DNA of 64,000 nt from Datnioides undecimradiatus. Its lineage: Eukaryota; Chordata; Actinopteri; Lobotiformes; Datnioididae. The DNA is taken from contig WARS01000011.1 in NCBI GenBank assembly GCA_008933995.1, positions 14,820,016-14,884,015 of the forward strand, given 5' to 3'. Each line of letters opens with the position of its first letter. The stretch's first letter is position 1. The notes under the pieces were generated by a model that ran no database searches, was not told the origin of the DNA, and worked only from the letters and a program-made list of their open reading frames with translations. Made by a program: the position numbers and the translations under genes. Of the stretch, positions 60,505 through 64,000 are shown in pieces.

Positions 60505-62495
60505 ATGAATGTCACATGGGGTTTGCTGACGGTTTTGAGTCTGGTGTGCCACACGGAGTCGAGGTGCTCACCGACCTCTTACTACAAGAACTGCTGGATA
60601 CGACGCTTTCCTGGGATTTTCATCGATATCGAGGAGTCTCAGAGGAGAGGAGCGCAGCTTCTGAAGTATTACCAGGAGGAGACCGCGCTGAAATGCAGCC
60701 GCACCTGTTGCCTTACGAGAAACTGTGAGTAATGCTTCAAAGCGGTTTCATTTGTTTGCTCATTCGTAGCGGTACATCATGACTCCGCGGATCCCCTACA
60801 CATGCCGTGATTAACCGCCCTCCCTCTTTCAGTTTCCTGTAATCTGGCCATATTTCACTATGATACCACTCAAGAAAACGTGAACTGCTTCCACCTGCAT
60901 TGCCCAACGCTGGAGAGCTGTATTCTGAGCCACAGAGGCAACGTTGTTCTGTACAACATCACAAAGGGTAAGTAAAGCGCTGGAGATCCCTCTCAGAACT
61001 CTAATTTACAGTAATATTGTCTGTAGATATATTTATTGTATGCATAAAAAAACTACACCCAGGGCTTATTACACTCTAAAGAAATATGTGCTTAGTACAA
61101 TTTCAATCAAAGAAACATATCAATGCTACATTATTACTACTACATCTACACTTTGGAGTCACAGAAAGTAAGCAAGCGCCACAGTAGTTTGGGGTATTTG
61201 GTATTGCTTTCTTCATTTAATTGACTGTAATGCTTAATTACTCAACTTTAACTCATAAAACATTTGATCATCTTATAAAATACCAGCTACAGGACACCAG
61301 CCGAAGCCAATAAATTAACACAATGCTGCTGAAACACAAAACTAGTAGTAATACTAATACAAAATTACAATAGCGCATCACTTATAGGTAAAATTCTTTT
61401 CTGCATGACAAAAACATGTATATTCCTGAGTTATAATGATTTTAGTACTGCAGATGTTGTGTTATAAATGGTGATTTTCTCTTATAACTGAGTATCTTTT
61501 CAGTGTGATGTTGACATCTTAACATGGTCTTCATCCACCAGTGATAGACTAATAACTAATGATAATTATTTTATAAATTCATAATTCATATTTCATGTGA
61601 AACTAAAAACACAGTAACATGGCTCAGGAAATGTCTTTGTTTCGTAGGCGTGGATCCTGACCTGTTGGTGTTTGGAAAATACTTCACCACCAATGTACGC
61701 GTGTTGCCCCACCACTACAGTCGAGTCAACGCCTCAGAGCCGCTGCCCTCAGACAAACGCCAGTTGATACATCCACCACTTCCTGCTGTGCTCCCTCTGA
61801 CTTCAGCGGCACCCACATTTAAGCCCCCCACTACAGCAGGCAGAGAGCTCACCACCACCCTGCAGAGCACCAGTCAGCCTCCGGCAGTTGTCACAACCAC
61901 AGCTGCCTTATCTTCCGCTCCAAAGACTCCGCCAACTTCAGGGAGCCATGCACAAACAACGACCCCGACCACATCCACCACTTCTCCTGCACCCGGCTTT
62001 ACTACGCCTCATCCCTCCACCACAGCAGCCGGCCTCATCCCACACAATCCCAAGATGTCTACCACCTTGTCTGCCACAGCTGCACAGCCCTCCACATCCC
62101 CCACCCAGCGTCCCATCACCACCTTCTCTCAGTTAGCCACCAGCCCACCAACTTCCACAGCCATCATGGGCGATTTAGAGACCAGCAAGCAATACCCCAA
62201 CGACACCAAAGGCCACCTGGGGAGAAACCACACCACAGGCAGTGAGGGAGGCCAGGGTGTCGGCGGAGAGGACACCCATGGGGGTTTGGGACCTGGGTGG
62301 CACGTAGCAGCTCACACTCTGCTGGTTGTGGTAGCCATCTGCATCACGGTGCTGCTGAGCTGCTGCTGCTCCATTCTGCTGGTCGCGAGCTGGAGGGGTC
62401 AGAGGAAGAGGATGGGACGCTACCGCATTTCATGGAGGGGGAAAAGAGGTTCCATGCGTCTGATAAAGTATGTGCTGGTCAGAGAAAACACCTGA
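60505..62495 (+). CDS. mansc4: MANSC domain-containing protein 4, type I membrane protein, 3 exons
   Basis: The molecular function of MANSC4 is not known to me. Coding exons: 60505-60724, 60833-60967 and 61648-62495; phases agree and give 1203 nt, 400 residues plus stop (human MANSC4 is shorter, about 340). A signal peptide covers about residues 1-19 ([19 protein letters not shown]). The cysteine-rich MANSC domain follows at about 20-120 ([50 protein letters not shown]). Residues about 140-330 form a Ser/Thr/Pro-rich mucin-like stalk. A transmembrane helix at about 341-366 ([20 protein letters not shown]) leads to a basic tail of about 34 residues. MANSC4 is preferred to MANSC1 because of the [10 protein letters not shown] segment after the domain and the neighbouring mrps35, which is also next to MANSC4 in human. 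The start ATG precedes the signal peptide directly. Confidence 0.88.
60968..61647 (+). other. Second intron of mansc4
   Basis: 680 bases between GTAAGT and TTTCGTAG. It is A/T-rich and I see no feature in it. Confidence 0.7.
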
Positions 62496-63385
62496 AAGAA
62501 TGCTGGAACTGACCGTGGTCGTTTGTTTACAGCCATGTTTGAAATGAAGGAATCCAGAAAGAAAAGACATTTATACAGTTATATTTTTATAAAACAATAG
62601 TTTTTGCATACTGGATTATTTTGGTAGGCATAATATTGGATTGCTTTAGTATAAGCTCAGATGAAAGGATGAAAATGTAGTTACTGTCATCTGATGCATA
62701 GAGGTCACAGTTCTGTGCATTTTAACTGAACAGGCAGAAGTATTTTATGGCTTAAATGAGATTACCAAATACGTAGCTGCCATGGCTTTGGTTTCACTCG
62801 TGACGCGACAACTTTCGACAGCAGAGCTGAACTCGACCGCAGCGATTTGCCGCAAGAAAGCCGGTATGATGTCCGTTTGGCTGACCTACATTTTGATGTA
62901 CTTCAGTTAAACCGATGCCTGTGCCAGACCTCAAGGATCTTGGCCAGTTGTCTATGCCGCTCTTAAGTGGGACTTAATGGGCGCTTCCAAGAAAAGAAAA
63001 AAAAAAGACAGCTACAATTCAAGGGTTGTTCAGTTTGGCGACAATGTGTGATGATGGACCACTTTTGGTTGTTTAACCCTCCTCCAGCACATATCCTCGG
63101 CGCATCAGGTTTCTTTTGACGTAGAAGTGCACAGGCCGCAGATCAGAAGTCCTTAAGAAGGGTGAAGCACTTTTCAACAACCTGCTGCTAAAAGCAACCT
63201 TTCACCGGGGTGCAACTCTCCTCAACCTGATAGTGACGAGAGCGGGATGGGTCGAGCTGGGAACCGCCTGAAGGGGGTTTTAGGTACATAAAAGCTTCAA
63301 CTATCATGCACTCAAACTTCAAACACCTTTGCAAGTTATAACAGCAGACTTTTATTTTTGTAATAAAGACAGCATTATACACCAG
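62496..63385 (+). other. mansc4: 3' untranslated region of mansc4
   Basis: This follows the TGA at 62493-62495. The first clear plus-strand AATAAA is at 63362-63367; a second is at 63413-63418. A small CpG-containing patch lies at 62800-62880, unlike the A/T-rich flanks. The end is inferred from the poly(A) signal only. Confidence 0.5.
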
Positions 63386-63561
63386 ATATTACTATTACTT
63401 ATTATTATGGAAAATAAATACATTAGTTGAGACTCTTGAGTTGGTAATATCCTGATGTTTACTGGAACCATAATAACTGACAGTAATCTCCTGTTTGTGG
63501 TAGGTCCTTGCTGCACTTGGTCACCATCATTCATGTAAATACATTTGTACATTAAGTTGTT
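63330..63561 (-). other. mrps35: 3' untranslated region of mrps35
   Basis: It spans from the stop codon at 63562-63564 to about 20 bases past the minus-strand AATAAA at 63351-63356, about 230 bases. The limit is inferred. Confidence 0.55.
63351..63367. terminator. Interleaved poly(A) signals of convergent mansc4 and mrps35
   Basis: TTTATT at 63351-63356 is AATAAA on the minus strand (mrps35). AATAAA at 63362-63367 serves the plus strand (mansc4). The two signals are separated by five bases, so the two mature transcripts would overlap by about 50 bases. Confidence 0.6.
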
Positions 63562-63831
63562 TCAGAGGTTGAGCAGTTTCTTGACGGCCTCTTTGTACTC
63601 CAGCACAGTGCTCTCGCTGTCTCCTTCGTTCTTCAACCGTGTGATAGAGTCCCTGTACTCCTGCACCTCCTTTCTTCCCAGCAGCTGCTCTCGCACTTCC
63701 TCGCCCTCGCCTTCTCCGGCCACTTTCATGCGTACTAGCACATCCAGGATATTCCTTTGGGACGGGCTGTCTTCCCAGCTATACTCCTCCATGTCTGCCA
63801 CAGTCTTCTCAGCCTCCCAGGCTTCGGTTTT
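63562..63831 (-). CDS. mrps35: Mitochondrial ribosomal protein S35 (mS35), last coding exon, partial
   Basis: mS35 is a component of the small subunit of the mitochondrial ribosome. This exon encodes the C-terminal 89 residues. It begins after a good minus-strand acceptor (CCCATTCTTCAG) in phase 0 with KTEAWEAEKTVADMEEYSWE and ends with YKEAVKKLLNL and TGA (63562-63564). It aligns with the human C terminus through the blocks ADMEEY-WE, RNIL, ELLG-KE and KE-VK-LLN. The rest of the gene lies beyond the right edge. The orientation makes it tail-to-tail with mansc4. The adjacency to MANSC4 is as in human 12p11. Confidence 0.88.
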   Translation of the reverse strand, partial: KTEAWEAEKTVADMEEYSWEDSPSQRNILDVLVRMKVAGEGEGEEVREQLLGRKEVQEYRDSITRLKNEGDSESTVLEYKEAVKKLLNL

Positions 63832-64000
63832 CTGAAGAATGGGAAAAACAGAACACATTTGTTACCCTTTAAACGCAGACTGGAAGATTTATACAACCTG
63901 ACTTGTCTGTATCATTAACTTTAAACTGTATTTGTGTGGTGCAGCTATAACGTCACACTAATCAATGAACATAAGCTGCATTTCACCGCAGGAACTTTCC
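63832..64000 (-). other. mrps35: Intron of mrps35 (partial)
   Basis: Minus-strand sequence before the last-exon acceptor; a pyrimidine-rich tract precedes the CAG. No other exon is present before the window edge. Confidence 0.6.

Noticed and set aside
60505-62495. Assignment of the MANSC gene to MANSC1
   Set aside because: The sequence after the domain and the adjacency to mrps35 match MANSC4.

Overview
This window looks like nuclear DNA from a ray-finned fish, most likely a spiny-rayed (percomorph) teleost. The genes are split into short exons with GT-AG introns. The predicted proteins align with vertebrate families. Non-coding DNA is rich in CA/TG microsatellites and in diverged interspersed repeats that I recognise as common in percomorph genomes. 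There is no bacterial-style gene organisation, CRISPR array or prokaryotic mobile element. All identifications come from reading translations and comparing them with remembered family members; no database search was run.

Layout. (1) 1-21.6 kb, plus strand: dennd2a, DENN domain-containing protein 2A. I rebuilt 19 coding exons between 3963 and 20660 that join in frame to 1060 residues. It is predicted to be an exchange factor for RAB9-type GTPases. (2) 21.6-23.5 kb: a gene-free spacer with a near-consensus CTCF site. (3) 23.5-58.1 kb, plus strand: tead4, a TEA-domain transcription factor of the Hippo pathway. It has a probable non-coding first exon near 23.9 kb and 11 coding exons from about 32.6 to 57.5 kb (426 residues). 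The first TEA-domain exon has no in-frame ATG upstream of the TEA domain, so a near-cognate start is likely, as known for mammalian TEADs. (4) 58.1-60.5 kb: spacer with repeat copies and a reverse-oriented CTCF-like site. (5) 60.5-63.4 kb, plus strand: mansc4, a three-exon type I membrane protein with a MANSC domain (400 residues). (6) 63.3-64.0 kb, minus strand: the last coding exon and 3' end of mrps35, encoding mitoribosomal small-subunit protein mS35. mansc4 and mrps35 converge, and their poly(A) signals lie about 10 bases apart.

The genes do not form an operon-like unit; each is expected to have its own promoter. MANSC4 and MRPS35 are neighbours in human 12p11, TEAD4 lies at the other end of 12p, and DENND2A is on 7q34. 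The fish block therefore joins segments that are separate in humans. I found no wholly new biological system. The best leads are the tead4 non-AUG start, a tandem splice donor in the tead4 linker, the convergent CTCF-like pair around tead4, and the tightly interleaved poly(A) signals of mansc4 and mrps35.
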